64,000 nt of DNA from Streptomyces sp. MUM 178J (GTDB lineage Bacteria > Actinomycetota > Actinomycetes > Streptomycetales > Streptomycetaceae): contig NZ_JADWYQ010000030.1 of assembly GCF_022414575.1 (NCBI RefSeq), positions 21,934-85,933 on the forward strand. Reading direction: 5' to 3'. The notes under the pieces were generated by a model that saw nothing but the letters and a program-made list of their open reading frames with translations, had not been told where the DNA came from and ran no database searches. Shown here piece after piece: positions 24,079 through 34,701 of the stretch (position 1 is its first letter; the number at the start of each line of letters is the position of its first letter). A program made the position numbers and the translations under genes.

Positions 24079-24822
24079 ATGCACAGCATTCTGGTCGTCG
24101 ACGACGATCCCACCGTCGCCGAGGTCGTCACCGGCTATCTGGAGCGGGCCGGGTTCCGGGTGGACCGGGCCGCGGACGGGCTCGAGGCGCTCCGGATGGC
24201 CGCCGGGCGGCGGCACGATCTGGTGGTGCTCGATCTGATGCTGCCCGGGATGGACGGACTGGAGGTCTGCAGACGGCTCAGGGCCGGCGACGCGCCCCCC
24301 ATACCGGTGATCATGTTGACCGCGCGGGGTGACGAGGACGACCGGATCCTGGGCCTGGAGCTCGGCGCGGACGACTATGTGACCAAGCCGTTCAGCCCGC
24401 GCGAGCTGGTGCTGCGGGTGGAGTCCGTGCTGCGCAGGCACGGCGGGCCGGGTACCGCGGACGGGCCGCGGCGCACGGGTCCAAAGCTGCGGGCCGCGGG
24501 CATCGTGCTGGACCCGGCGGCGCGGCGGGCGGTCAAGGACGGGCGGGAACTGAGCCTGACACTCCGGGAGTTCGATCTGCTCGCCCATCTGATGCACCAC
24601 CCCGGCCGGGCGATCGGCCGGGAGCAGCTGATGCACGAGGTGTGGGGCTGGGAGTTCGGCGATCTGTCCACCGTGACCGTCCATGTGCGGCGGCTCCGCG
24701 GCAAGATCGAGGATGATCCGGCCAGCCCGCGGCTGATCCAGACGGTCTGGGGGGTGGGCTACCGTTTCGACGCTCCTCAGGACTCCGCAACCACTCTGCC
24801 CGTCGCCCGGGAAGAGGTCTGA
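24079..24822 (+). CDS. OmpR-family DNA-binding response regulator
   Basis: A 247-residue two-component regulator. The receiver domain (residues 4-118) has the acidic pair VVDDD at 6-10, the phospho-acceptor Asp52 (VLDLMLPG) and the conserved Lys in YVTKPFSP. The winged-helix output domain covers about 145-235 (LTLREFDLLAHLMHHPGR, then LSTVTVHVRRLRGKI and VWGVGYRF). The histidine kinase starts 4 bp after its stop, so the two are an operon. A G-rich CTGGGGGG stretch precedes the ATG. The upstream palindrome and repeats are candidate control sites. The stimulus is unknown. Confidence 0.93.
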   Translation: MHSILVVDDDPTVAEVVTGYLERAGFRVDRAADGLEALRMAAGRRHDLVVLDLMLPGMDGLEVCRRLRAGDAPPIPVIMLTARGDEDDRILGLELGADDYVTKPFSPRELVLRVESVLRRHGGPGTADGPRRTGPKLRAAGIVLDPAARRAVKDGRELSLTLREFDLLAHLMHHPGRAIGREQLMHEVWGWEFGDLSTVTVHVRRLRGKIEDDPASPRLIQTVWGVGYRFDAPQDSATTLPVAREEV

Positions 24823-24826
24823 GCCC

Positions 24827-25945
24827 GTGCGCGACCTGCTTCTGATCGCCTTCTTCGCCCTGCTGGGAGCCGGCTTCGCCGGGGTGCTCGGTGCGCTCGC
24901 GCTGCGGCTGCTGCGGCACCGCTCCGTCGCCGTGTCGCTCACCGTCGTCGCCGCGGTGACGGTGACCGCGATGCTTGCGGGCACCCTCGCCGTCGCGCAG
25001 GCGATGTTCCTGTCGCCGCACGACCTCAAGGTCGTCACCATGGTGGCGGCGATGGCCGCGGCGGTCTCGCTCGCCGTCGCGCTGCTGCTGGGCCGCTGGG
25101 TCGTGGCCCGCAGCCGGGAGCTGACGCAGGCGGCGCGGTCGTTCGGCGAGGGCGGCGCGTTCTCCGCCCCCGACCGGGCCCCCACCGCCGAGCTTGCCGA
25201 GCTGAGCCGTGAGCTGGCCGCCACCAGCGAGAAGCTCGCTGCCTCCCGGGAGCGCGAGCGGGCGCTGGAGGCCTCGCGCCGGGAACTCGTCGCCTGGATC
25301 TCGCACGACCTGCGGACGCCGCTTGCCGGACTGCGGGCGATGTCCGAGGCGTTGGAGGACGGCGTGGTGCAGGACCCGGAGCGGTACTTCACCCAGATAC
25401 GCACCGAGGTGGACCGGCTCAACGGCATGGTCGGCGATCTCTTCGAGCTCTCCCGCATCCACGCCGGCGCGCTCGCCCTCACCCCCACCCGGATGTCCGT
25501 GTACGACCTGGTCGGCGAGGCCCTGGCCGGGGCCGACCCGCTGGCCCGCGAGCACGGCGTACGGCTCGTCGGAGACCGGGTGGAGCCGGTGCCGGTGGAG
25601 GTGGACGGCAAGGAGATGACGCGGGTCCTGGCCAATCTGCTGGTGAACGCCATCCGCAGGACCCCCGAGGACGGCACCGTCGCCGTCGCCGCGGAACGCC
25701 GCGAGGAGTGGGTGGTGCTGTCCGTCACCGACGGCTGCGGCGGCATTCCGGAGGAGGACCTGCCGCGGGTCTTCGACACGGGCTGGCGCGGCAGCCAGGC
25801 GCGTACGCCCCCGGCCGGGGCGGGGCTCGGGCTGGCGATCGTCCGCGGGATAGTCGAGGCGCACGCCGGCCGGGCTGACGTGCGCAATGTGACGGGCGGC
25901 TGCCGTTTTGAGGTGAAGCTCCCGGCTGCGGCCGTCGGAGCGTAG
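24827..25945 (+). CDS. Sensor histidine kinase
   Basis: A 372-residue membrane kinase paired with the upstream regulator. Three hydrophobic segments occupy about residues 4-27, 36-60 and 68-90, with hardly any extracytoplasmic loop, so the stimulus may be sensed in or at the membrane. A HAMP-like linker (about 92-150) leads to the HisKA motif with His160 (WISHDLRTPL). The ATPase domain shows NLLVNAIRRTP, DGCGGIPEEDLPRVFDTGWRG and GAGLGLAIVRGIVEAHAG. It starts at GTG 24827. No sensor domain of a named type is visible. Confidence 0.92.
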   Translation: MRDLLLIAFFALLGAGFAGVLGALALRLLRHRSVAVSLTVVAAVTVTAMLAGTLAVAQAMFLSPHDLKVVTMVAAMAAAVSLAVALLLGRWVVARSRELTQAARSFGEGGAFSAPDRAPTAELAELSRELAATSEKLAASRERERALEASRRELVAWISHDLRTPLAGLRAMSEALEDGVVQDPERYFTQIRTEVDRLNGMVGDLFELSRIHAGALALTPTRMSVYDLVGEALAGADPLAREHGVRLVGDRVEPVPVEVDGKEMTRVLANLLVNAIRRTPEDGTVAVAAERREEWVVLSVTDGCGGIPEEDLPRVFDTGWRGSQARTPPAGAGLGLAIVRGIVEAHAGRADVRNVTGGCRFEVKLPAAAVGA

Positions 25946-26119
25946 GCCCCTGGGGCTCCGCTCCGGACTCCGGGTACGCCTTCGGCGGTGTTCCGGGGAC
26001 AGAACGAGCCCCGCCGTCGGTCGAAGAGCCCGGGGCCCCGGAGCGGACCCCGGGAGGGGACCCCGGGAGGGGGAACCTCGTGAGATCATGGGGATTAACC
26101 CTGAAAAAAGGGGGCAGAA

Positions 26120-26566
26120 ATGTCCGCGATCAAGGAAACCATAGAGATCGACCGTCGGCCCGAAGACGTCTTCTCCTACGTGACCGACCCCTCCCACCTC
26201 CCGGAGTGGCAGGAGAACGCGGTGGCCGCGGAGCCTGCGGAGAGCACCCCGCCGGCCGTCGGATCCACCTTCCGGGTGACCAGGCGCATCGGCGGGCGCG
26301 AGATCGCCATGACCACGGAAGTCGACGAAATGGACCCGCCCAGGAGCTGGACCCTGCGCGGGGTCGACGGCCCCGTCCGCGGCATGGTGCACGGCACCGT
26401 CGAGCCCCTCGGCGAGGGAGACCGCTCCCGGGTGACCATCTCCGTCGACTTCGAGGGCCACGGGATCGGCAAGCTGCTCGTCCCCCTCGTCGCACGGCCA
26501 CAGGTGCGCAGGGAGCTGCCGAGGAACGAGGAGCATCTGAAGGGAGTCCTGGAGCGGAGCGGGTAG
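26120..26566 (+). CDS. SRPBCC (START-like) family protein
   Basis: A 148-residue small-ligand-binding helix-grip protein of the polyketide cyclase/dehydrase-type SRPBCC superfamily: the opening IKETIEIDRRPEDVFSYVTDPSHLPEWQ, a curved sheet with VTRRIGGREIAMTTEVDEMD and a long C-terminal helix (PQVRRELPRNEEHLKGVLE) that forms the lid. There is no biosynthetic cluster, so a polyketide role is not implied. AAGGGGG lies upstream of the ATG. The 170 bp before it contain a stem made from GGGGCTCCGCTCCGG and CCGGAGCGG and a double GACCCCGGGAGGG. It converges with meaB 10 bp apart. Confidence 0.87.
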   Translation: MSAIKETIEIDRRPEDVFSYVTDPSHLPEWQENAVAAEPAESTPPAVGSTFRVTRRIGGREIAMTTEVDEMDPPRSWTLRGVDGPVRGMVHGTVEPLGEGDRSRVTISVDFEGHGIGKLLVPLVARPQVRRELPRNEEHLKGVLERSG

Positions 26567-26576
26567 CCGGACCCCG

Positions 26577-27581
26577 CTATCCCCGGCCGCCGGACCCGAA
26601 CTCGTTCAGGATCTGCTCCGCCGCCAGCGTCGCCGTCAGTTCGCCCGCACGCACCCGCTGTTCCAGCGCGGGCGCCAGGTCCCGTACGCCCGGATGCGCC
26701 CGCAGCCTGCCCAGCAACTCGTCGTGGACCATCGACCAGACCCACTCGACCTGCTGCTCGCGGCGCTTCGCGGCCAGCCTGCCCGCGGAGTCCAGCAGCG
26801 CCCGGTGCTGCTCCACCCGCTCCCACAGCACATCCAGGCCCGCGGACTCCCGGGCGCTGCACGACAGCACCGGCGGCGTCCACGCCGCGTCGGCCGGGTT
26901 CATCAGCCGCAGCGCCCCCGCCAGTTCGCGGGCAGCCGCGCGGGCGTCCCGCTCGTGGGGGCCGTCCGCCTTGTTGACGGCGATGACGTCCGCGAGCTCC
27001 AGCACACCCTTCTTGATGCCCTGCAGCTGGTCGCCGGTGCGGGCCAGGGTGAGCAGCAGAAAGGTGTCGACCATGCCCGCGACCGCGGTCTCGGACTGCC
27101 CGACGCCCACGGTCTCCACCAGCACGACGTCGTACCCGGCCGCCTCCATCACCACGATGGACTCGCGCGTCGCCTTGGCCACCCCGCCGAGCGTGCCCGA
27201 CGTGGGGGACGGGCGGACGAACGCAGCCGGGTCGACCGACAGCCGCTCCATCCTCGTCTTGTCGCCGAGGATGGAGCCGCCGGTGCGGCTGGACGACGGG
27301 TCCACCGCCAGCACCGCGACCTTGTGCCCCAGGCCCGTGAGCATGGTGCCCAGCGCGTCGATGAAGGTCGACTTGCCGACCCCCGGCACCCCGCTGACCC
27401 CCACCCGGCGGGCCGTCCCCGCGTACGGCAGCAGCTCGGTGAGCAACTGCTGTGCGAGCGCGCGGTGGTCGGCCCGGGTGGACTCCACAAGCGTGACGGC
27501 CCGCGCGACATACGCACGCGAGCCCTCCCGCACGCCTTTCACATAACTGTCGATGTCGATCGTCGGCACGGGCACGCCCAC
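26577..27581 (-). CDS. meaB: Methylmalonyl-CoA mutase-associated GTPase MeaB
   Basis: G3E-family P-loop GTPase that gates adenosylcobalamin loading and protects methylmalonyl-CoA mutase from inactivation. The 334-residue protein has the P-loop GVPGVGKST (64-72), the switch-region [11 protein letters not shown] block and the VNKADG specificity motif. Length matches the family. It starts at a GTG (27581), with only 4 bp after the mutB stop, so it is co-expressed with the mutase it serves. Further in-frame GTG codons lie 6 and 12 nt downstream, so the exact start may shift by two to four residues. Confidence 0.94.
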   Translation of the reverse strand: MGVPVPTIDIDSYVKGVREGSRAYVARAVTLVESTRADHRALAQQLLTELLPYAGTARRVGVSGVPGVGKSTFIDALGTMLTGLGHKVAVLAVDPSSSRTGGSILGDKTRMERLSVDPAAFVRPSPTSGTLGGVAKATRESIVVMEAAGYDVVLVETVGVGQSETAVAGMVDTFLLLTLARTGDQLQGIKKGVLELADVIAVNKADGPHERDARAAARELAGALRLMNPADAAWTPPVLSCSARESAGLDVLWERVEQHRALLDSAGRLAAKRREQQVEWVWSMVHDELLGRLRAHPGVRDLAPALEQRVRAGELTATLAAEQILNEFGSGGRG

Positions 27582-27585
27582 CGGC

Positions 27586-29795
<2,210 letters not shown>

Positions 29796-29796
<1 letters not shown>

Positions 29797-31691
29797 CACG
29801 CCACTCCGATCCGGTCGAGTACGCCGCTCAGCACGGCGATCGCGTCACCGCCCGCGACGACGAACGCGTCGACCCCGGCCTGTTCGTACGTCTCGCGCTG
29901 CTCGCCGGGGCGTCCGGCGAGGAACACCTGCTGCGCGCCCGCCGACTTGAGCGCTTTCGCGACGCCGGCCGCCTGCTCGGCGTACAGGGCGTCGCTGGAG
30001 CAGATGCAGGCGACGGCGGCGCCGCTCGCCGTGAACGCGTCCGCCGCCGACGCGGCGTCCACGGACGCCGGCTCGTGCACGGGCTCGACGCCGCCCGCCT
30101 GGAAGAGGTTGGCCGCGAACGCGGCGCGCGCGGTGTGCGCGGCGGCCGGTCCCAGCGCGGCGAGGAAGACCCGCGGACGTGCCCCCGTGGCGGCCAGATG
30201 CGCGTCGGAGCGGGCGCGCAGCGCCTCGTACGCCTCGTCGCGGCGTACCCGCGGCAGCCCGCCCGAAGGCGGTGCGGGTGCGGGCTCGCGCTCCACGGCG
30301 GGCTCGGCGAGCAGTGGGAACTCGCTGACGCCGGTGACCGGTTCACGGCGGGTCGCCAGCTTCTCCCTGCGGCCTTCCCAGGTCGCGCCGAGCCGCTCGG
30401 CGATCAGCCCGTCGCGCAGCGCCGAGGCCTGGCCGCCGGCCCGCTCGATGTCCTGGAACTGCTCCCAGGCGGCCGCCGCCAGTTCCCCGGTGAGCCGCTC
30501 GACGTACCAGGAGCCGCCCGCCGGGTCGATGACCTGCCCCAGGTGCGACTCCTCCAACAGGATCGTCGAGGTGTTGCGGGCGATGCGGCGCGCGAACGCG
30601 TCCGGCAGCCCCAGTGCGTGGTCAAACGGCAGCACGGTCACCGCTTCCGCGCCGCCGACGCCCGCCGCGAGCGAGGCGACGGCGGTGCGCAGCATGTTCA
30701 CCCACGGGTCGCGCCGGGTCATCATCACCGGCGAGGTCACCGCGTGCTGGCGCTGTGCGCCGCCCGCGCCCCCGACGCCGCACACCTCGGCGAGGCGCGC
30801 CCACAGTCGGCGCGCGGCGCGCAGCTTGGCTATGGTCAGGAACTGGTCGGCCGTGGCCGCGTAACGGAACTCCAGCTGTGCGCAGGCCGCCTCCGCCGGC
30901 AGACCGGCGGCGGTGAGGGCGCGCAGCCAGGCCACGCCCGTCGCCAGCGAGCAGCCCAGCTCCTGCGCGGGCGAAGCGCCCGCCTCGTGGTACGGCATCG
31001 CGTCGACGACGACGGCCCGCAGCCCCGGATGCCGCTCGGCGCACAGCCGGGCCAGCTCGGCGGCGGCCGTCATGCCGCCGTCGATCGCCGCATGGTCGCC
31101 CGTACGGGCCGCATGGCCCAGCGGGTCCGCGCCCAGAGTGCCGAGCGCGGCCTCGGGGGCCACGCCTCGCTCCTCGTAGAGCCGCAGCAGTGCGTGCGCC
31201 GCGGGGGCGAAGTCCGCGCCCGCGTCCAGCACGACGGGCGCGAGGTCGAGATAGACGCCCTCCAGCGCCGTGCCCAGGGAGGATACGGGCACTCCCGCGG
31301 CTCCGACCGACAGCCAGACGGAGGTGACGCCGTTCTCCAGGTCGGCCAGCACCGCCTCGTTCGCGCGGACGGGGTCCGGCCGGTCATGGCGCTGGCGTAC
31401 GTCCCAGCCGCTGACCGCGGAACCCTCCGGCCTGCCGCCGCGGGTGAACGGGGCGAATCCGGGATACCCCGTCGACTCGGCCGTGCCTGCGACGCCGTCG
31501 GCCGCCGTGTAGAGGGGACGGGTGGCAAGCCCGTCCTCCAGGGCGGTGGACAGCATGCTCTCGGCCGCGTCGTCCGGAACGTCCTTGCCCGCTTTGCGCA
31601 GCACCGTGCCGACAAGGCGCTGCCACTGCTCATGGGATGCGTTCGGGAAATCGGCGGCCGGCGAGAACCCGTTGTCGGGGAGGACCGTCAT
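29796..31691 (-). CDS. mutA: Methylmalonyl-CoA mutase, small subunit
   Basis: The non-catalytic partner of MutB. The 631-residue protein shares the barrel and flavodoxin-like layout but lacks the DxHxxG cobalamin motif in its C-terminal domain (the equivalent region reads [16 protein letters not shown]), as expected for this subunit. First gene of the mutA-mutB-meaB operon. The ATG at 31691 is 6 nt after TAGCAT, suggesting a leaderless transcript. Confidence 0.95.
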
Positions 31692-31697
31692 GCTCAG

Positions 31698-31703
31698 ATG
31701 CTA
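31698..31703 (-). promoter_or_regulatory. -10 element TAGCAT of the mutA-mutB-meaB operon
   Basis: On the minus strand TAGCAT ends 6 nt before the mutA ATG. The CTGAGC in between is no Shine-Dalgarno sequence, so a leaderless start fits. No good -35 is visible 17-18 bp upstream. Confidence 0.45.
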
Positions 31704-31747
31704 GGGCAACCCCGCAAAGGTGCAGCAGAGGCGAAAGCTGTGACCTT

Positions 31748-31763
31748 GCTAACGGGCGTTAGC
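31748..31763. promoter_or_regulatory. Palindrome GCTAACGGGCGTTAGC over the CNNM gene stop
   Basis: Seven-bp arms GCTAACG and CGTTAGC flank GG. The palindrome includes the TAG stop of the upstream CBS protein gene and lies 57 bp before the mutA start, a position suitable for an operator acting on the mutA promoter. The A/T content is high for this genome. Confidence 0.45.
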
Positions 31764-32795
31764 CGCCGCGGGACGCTCCGTCGCAGGTCCGGGGCCCACC
31801 AGCTCCTCGAGTACATCCTCCATCGTCACAAAACCGATCACCGTGCCCCGCTCACCGGTGACCGCCGCCAGATGAGTGCCGGCCGCGCGCATCGCGGTCA
31901 TCGTGTCGTCCAGCGGAGTGTCGATCTCGACCCGTATCACCGGGTGGAGCGCGGTGCGCGGGAACGGGCGGGTCCGCTCGGCCACCCCGAGGGAGTCCTT
32001 GATGTGGAGGTAGCCGAGTATCTCGTCGCCCGGACCGGTCACCGGCAGCCGGGAGAAGCCCGACGAGGCGGCCTTGCGCTCCAGCTGCTGCGGGGTGACG
32101 TCATGGCCGACCATGACGGTCCGGCTCAGCGGCACCATCACCTCGCCGGCCGGGCGGGTGCCCAGCTCCAGCGCGTCCTGCAGCCGCTGGCCGTCCGCCG
32201 GGTCGAGCAGGCCCGCCTCGCTGGAGTCCTTCACCAGACGGGCGAGTTCGTCGTCCGTGAACACCGAGGCGACCTCGTCCTTGGGTTCCACCCTGAGCAG
32301 CCGCAGCAGCGCGTTGGCGAAGGCGTTGATCCCGAAGACCACGGGGCGCAGCGCGCGGGTGAGGGCCACCAGCGGCGGGCCCAGCAGCAGCGCGGTGGCC
32401 GTGGGCGCGGCGAGCGCGATGTTCTTTGGCACCATCTCGCCGATCAGCATGTGCAGATAGGTCGCCAGCGTCAGCGCGATGACGAAGGCGATCGGGTGGA
32501 TCAGCCCCTCGGGCACGCCGACCGCCGCGAACGGCGGCTCCAGCAGGTGCGCGATGGCCGGTTCGGCGACCGCGCCCAGCACCAGTGAGGACACGGTGAT
32601 GCCGAGCTGGGCCGTGGCCATGGCCGCGGACAGATGCTCGAGGCCCCACAGGGTGAGCCGGGCGCGCCTGTTGCCCTTGTGGGCCGCGGGTTCGATCTGG
32701 CTGCGGCGAACCGAGATCAGCGCGAACTCGGCGCCCACGAAGAAGGCGTTGGTGAAGAGCGTCAGAACGCCGATGGCAATCTGCAGAGCGGTCAT
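31749..32795 (-). CDS. CNNM-domain / CBS-pair membrane protein (hemolysin C-like)
   Basis: A 348-residue membrane protein of the CNNM/CorC (DUF21-CBS) family, whose members are implicated in magnesium or cobalt efflux. The DUF21 membrane part covers residues 1-185 with three or four helices and the FVGAEFALISVRRSQIE motif near the N-terminus; a CBS pair follows at about 205-325 (VMVPLSRTVMV, then VIGFVTMEDVLEELVG). It lacks the C-terminal CorC_HlyC domain seen in the larger neighbour. Its ATG overlaps the neighbour's stop by ATGA, so the two are an operon and perhaps a heteromer. Confidence 0.88.
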   Translation of the reverse strand: MTALQIAIGVLTLFTNAFFVGAEFALISVRRSQIEPAAHKGNRRARLTLWGLEHLSAAMATAQLGITVSSLVLGAVAEPAIAHLLEPPFAAVGVPEGLIHPIAFVIALTLATYLHMLIGEMVPKNIALAAPTATALLLGPPLVALTRALRPVVFGINAFANALLRLLRVEPKDEVASVFTDDELARLVKDSSEAGLLDPADGQRLQDALELGTRPAGEVMVPLSRTVMVGHDVTPQQLERKAASSGFSRLPVTGPGDEILGYLHIKDSLGVAERTRPFPRTALHPVIRVEIDTPLDDTMTAMRAAGTHLAAVTGERGTVIGFVTMEDVLEELVGPGPATERPAAANAR

Positions 32796-34261
32796 CGGAC
32801 TTCCTCGGCGATCTGCACGGCGGACGCCGGGGCGGACCCGGAGGCGGGCCCGGAGGCGGACGCGGCGGTCGGGACGGGTGCGGCGACCGGTTCGGCCGCG
32901 GGCACGGGAGAGGGCGCGGGCACCTCGGCGCGGACGGTCTCCGCATCGCCGTCCTGGGGCGCCGCCGCGGTGATGCGGACCTGGTCGGCCCGGTGGTGGT
33001 CGACATGCGCCACCGCGAACTGCCAGCCGTCCACGTCCAGCCGGTCGCCGGTGCGCGGAATGCGCTCCAGCCGGTTGGCGATCAGACCCGCCAGGGTCTC
33101 GTACGGGCCGTCGGGGGCGCTGAAGCCGATCTTCGCCAGCTGGTCGAGCCGGACGCCGCCGTCCGCCTCCCACGCCCTGCGGCCGTCCGCCGACGGCTCC
33201 ACCGGCAGCAGATCCGGCCGCTCGTGCGGGTCGTGCTCGTCGCGGACCTCGCCGACGACCTCCTCGACGATGTCCTCGACGGTCGCCACGCCCGCGGTGC
33301 CGCCGTACTCGTCGATCACCACGGCCATCGTGCGGGTCCGCCGCAGCCGGGCCAGCAGCCGGTCCACCGGGAGCGAGTCGGGCACCAGCAGCGGCTCGGT
33401 GGCCAGCTCGGTCACCGGGGTGCGGGCCCGCACCGGCTCGTCCAGCGCGAGCACATCGCGGATGTGCACGGTGCCGATCACATGGTCGAGGGAGTCCCGG
33501 TAGACCGGGAACCGGGAAAGCCCGGTCGCCAGGGTGAGGTTCGCGGCGTCCGCGGCGGTGGCGTGCGCCTCCAGGGCCTGGACGTCGACGCGCGGCGTCA
33601 TCACGTTCTCCGCGTTCAGCGACCCCAGATGGAGCGTGCGGACGAACAGCTCGGCCGAGTCCTGCTCGATCGCACCCTCCCGGGCGGAGTGCTGAGCGAG
33701 CGCCACCAGTTCCTCGGGGGTGCGGGCGGAGGCCAGCTCCTCGGCGGGCTCCAGGCCGAAGCGGCGCACCAGGCGGTTCGCCGTGTTGTTCAGATGGCGG
33801 ATCAGCGGCGCGAACGCGGCGGTGAAGGCCCGCTGCGGGCCCGCCACCACCTTGGCGACGGCCAGCGGGCTGGAGATCGCCCAGTTCTTGGGCACCAGCT
33901 CGCCGACGACCATCAGCACCACGGTGGACGCGGCCACGCCGAGCAGCGTGGCCACCGTCGACACCGCCCCCGCGGGCAGCCCGACGGCCGTCAGCGGCCC
34001 GTGCAGCAGCACCGCCAGCGACGGCTCGGCGAGCATGCCGATGACCAGCGAGGTCACGGTGATGCCCAGCTGAGCTCCGGACAGCTGGAACGTCAGCCGC
34101 TTGGCGGCCTTCAGCGCACCGGCGGCCCCGCGCTCACCGGCCTGCGCGGCTCGCTCGAGCTCGCCGCGCTCCACGGTGGTCAGCGAGAACTCCGCCGCGA
34201 CGAACACGGCGCAGGCGAGGGTCAGGGCGAGAGCGAGGAACAGCAGAAGAATCTCGGTCAC
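32792..34261 (-). CDS. CNNM-domain / CBS-pair / CorC_HlyC membrane protein
   Basis: The larger (489 residues) of two adjacent CNNM-family proteins: DUF21 membrane domain (residues 1-190, with FVAAEFSLTTVERGELE), CBS pair (about 210-340, including VMTPRVDVQAL and GGTAGVATVEDIVEEVVGE) and a CorC_HlyC domain (about 350-435, ending GWQFAVAHVDHHRADQVRI). A Pro/Ala-rich tail of some 50 residues follows and is not conserved in the family to my knowledge. The start is GTG at 34261. Likely a divalent-cation transporter in the cytoplasmic membrane. Confidence 0.88.
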   Translation of the reverse strand: MTEILLLFLALALTLACAVFVAAEFSLTTVERGELERAAQAGERGAAGALKAAKRLTFQLSGAQLGITVTSLVIGMLAEPSLAVLLHGPLTAVGLPAGAVSTVATLLGVAASTVVLMVVGELVPKNWAISSPLAVAKVVAGPQRAFTAAFAPLIRHLNNTANRLVRRFGLEPAEELASARTPEELVALAQHSAREGAIEQDSAELFVRTLHLGSLNAENVMTPRVDVQALEAHATAADAANLTLATGLSRFPVYRDSLDHVIGTVHIRDVLALDEPVRARTPVTELATEPLLVPDSLPVDRLLARLRRTRTMAVVIDEYGGTAGVATVEDIVEEVVGEVRDEHDPHERPDLLPVEPSADGRRAWEADGGVRLDQLAKIGFSAPDGPYETLAGLIANRLERIPRTGDRLDVDGWQFAVAHVDHHRADQVRITAAAPQDGDAETVRAEVPAPSPVPAAEPVAAPVPTAASASGPASGSAPASAVQIAEEVR

Positions 34262-34452
34262 CGTGCCACCCCCGCTTCGCTCTGCGACGGGTCGGGGATG
34301 GCACGGCTCGTACTGGGAGGCTCACCCATTGCGGGACCGCAGCTCCTTCTCGGTTCTCTGGTTCAGGGGCGGGGAGGCTGACCCCGCTCTCACACATAGT
34401 AAAGGCGGCGCAAACCAGTCAGGTGTGTCTCAGGTCACAGAAGGAAAACCGG

Positions 34453-34483
34453 TTGCCGCTCTCCGGTGCGGCAGGTCTAGAGT
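34453..34483 (+). promoter_or_regulatory. Vegetative-type promoter for the rsgA unit
   Basis: TTGCCG (34453-34458) as -35 with TAGAGT (34478-34483) as -10 at 19 bp, or TCTAGA (34476-34481) at 17 bp. TAGAGT is a very good main-sigma -10 for Streptomyces. It lies about 40 bp upstream of the AGGAGG of the leader ORF, leaving a leader RNA of about 210 nt before rsgA. Confidence 0.6.
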
Positions 34484-34529
34484 GAGCCCTGGTTCTGGAA
34501 GTCGGATCGAGCAGGAGGTGAGGACGTTG

Positions 34530-34601
34530 ATGACGGTCATGGCGCCGGGTGCGGCCCGGGTTCTCGCGTTTGTCAATCCCACCCCTGTGGTCTCCGGCTG
34601 A
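34530..34601 (+). CDS. Candidate 23-aa leader peptide upstream of rsgA
   Basis: A short ORF with an excellent ribosome binding site: AGGAGG at 34513-34518, 11 nt before the ATG (8 nt before an in-frame TTG at 34527). The peptide begins MTVMAPGAARVLAF and ends VNPTPVVSG, a hydrophobic stretch closed by a Pro-rich segment. It lies between a recognisable promoter and the rsgA start, in the right place for a regulatory leader. Pro-rich C-termini are common in ribosome-stalling leaders. No homolog is known to me; coding status rests on the ribosome binding site, promoter and layout. Confidence 0.5.
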   Translation: MTVMAPGAARVLAFVNPTPVVSG

Positions 34602-34676
34602 CCTGCTTTCACCTTCGCCAGGCGCTGCCGGCGCTTCCGAGTGTGATGCGTGCGTGTGTGCGGTGATGCCGGGGCC

Positions 34677-34692
34677 ACCCTTTCCGAAGGGT
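34677..34692 (+). promoter_or_regulatory. Hairpin that includes the rsgA ribosome binding site
   Basis: ACCCTT (34677-34682), loop TCCG, AAGGGT (34687-34692): a perfect 6-bp stem with a stable UNCG-type loop. Its 3' arm contains the GAAGGG (34686-34691) that is the only ribosome binding site for the TTG at 34702. A second complement, CCTTCG at 34612-34617, just after the leader stop, could pair with CGAAGG (34685-34690), so two alternative structures compete for the same site. Confidence 0.5.
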
Positions 34693-34701
34693 TCCCCCCC
34701 T

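Noticed and set aside
34549..34701. Longer RsgA N-terminus starting at 34549
   Set aside because: The extra residues are unlike the family, overlap the leader ORF, and contain Pro/Cys-rich random sequence.
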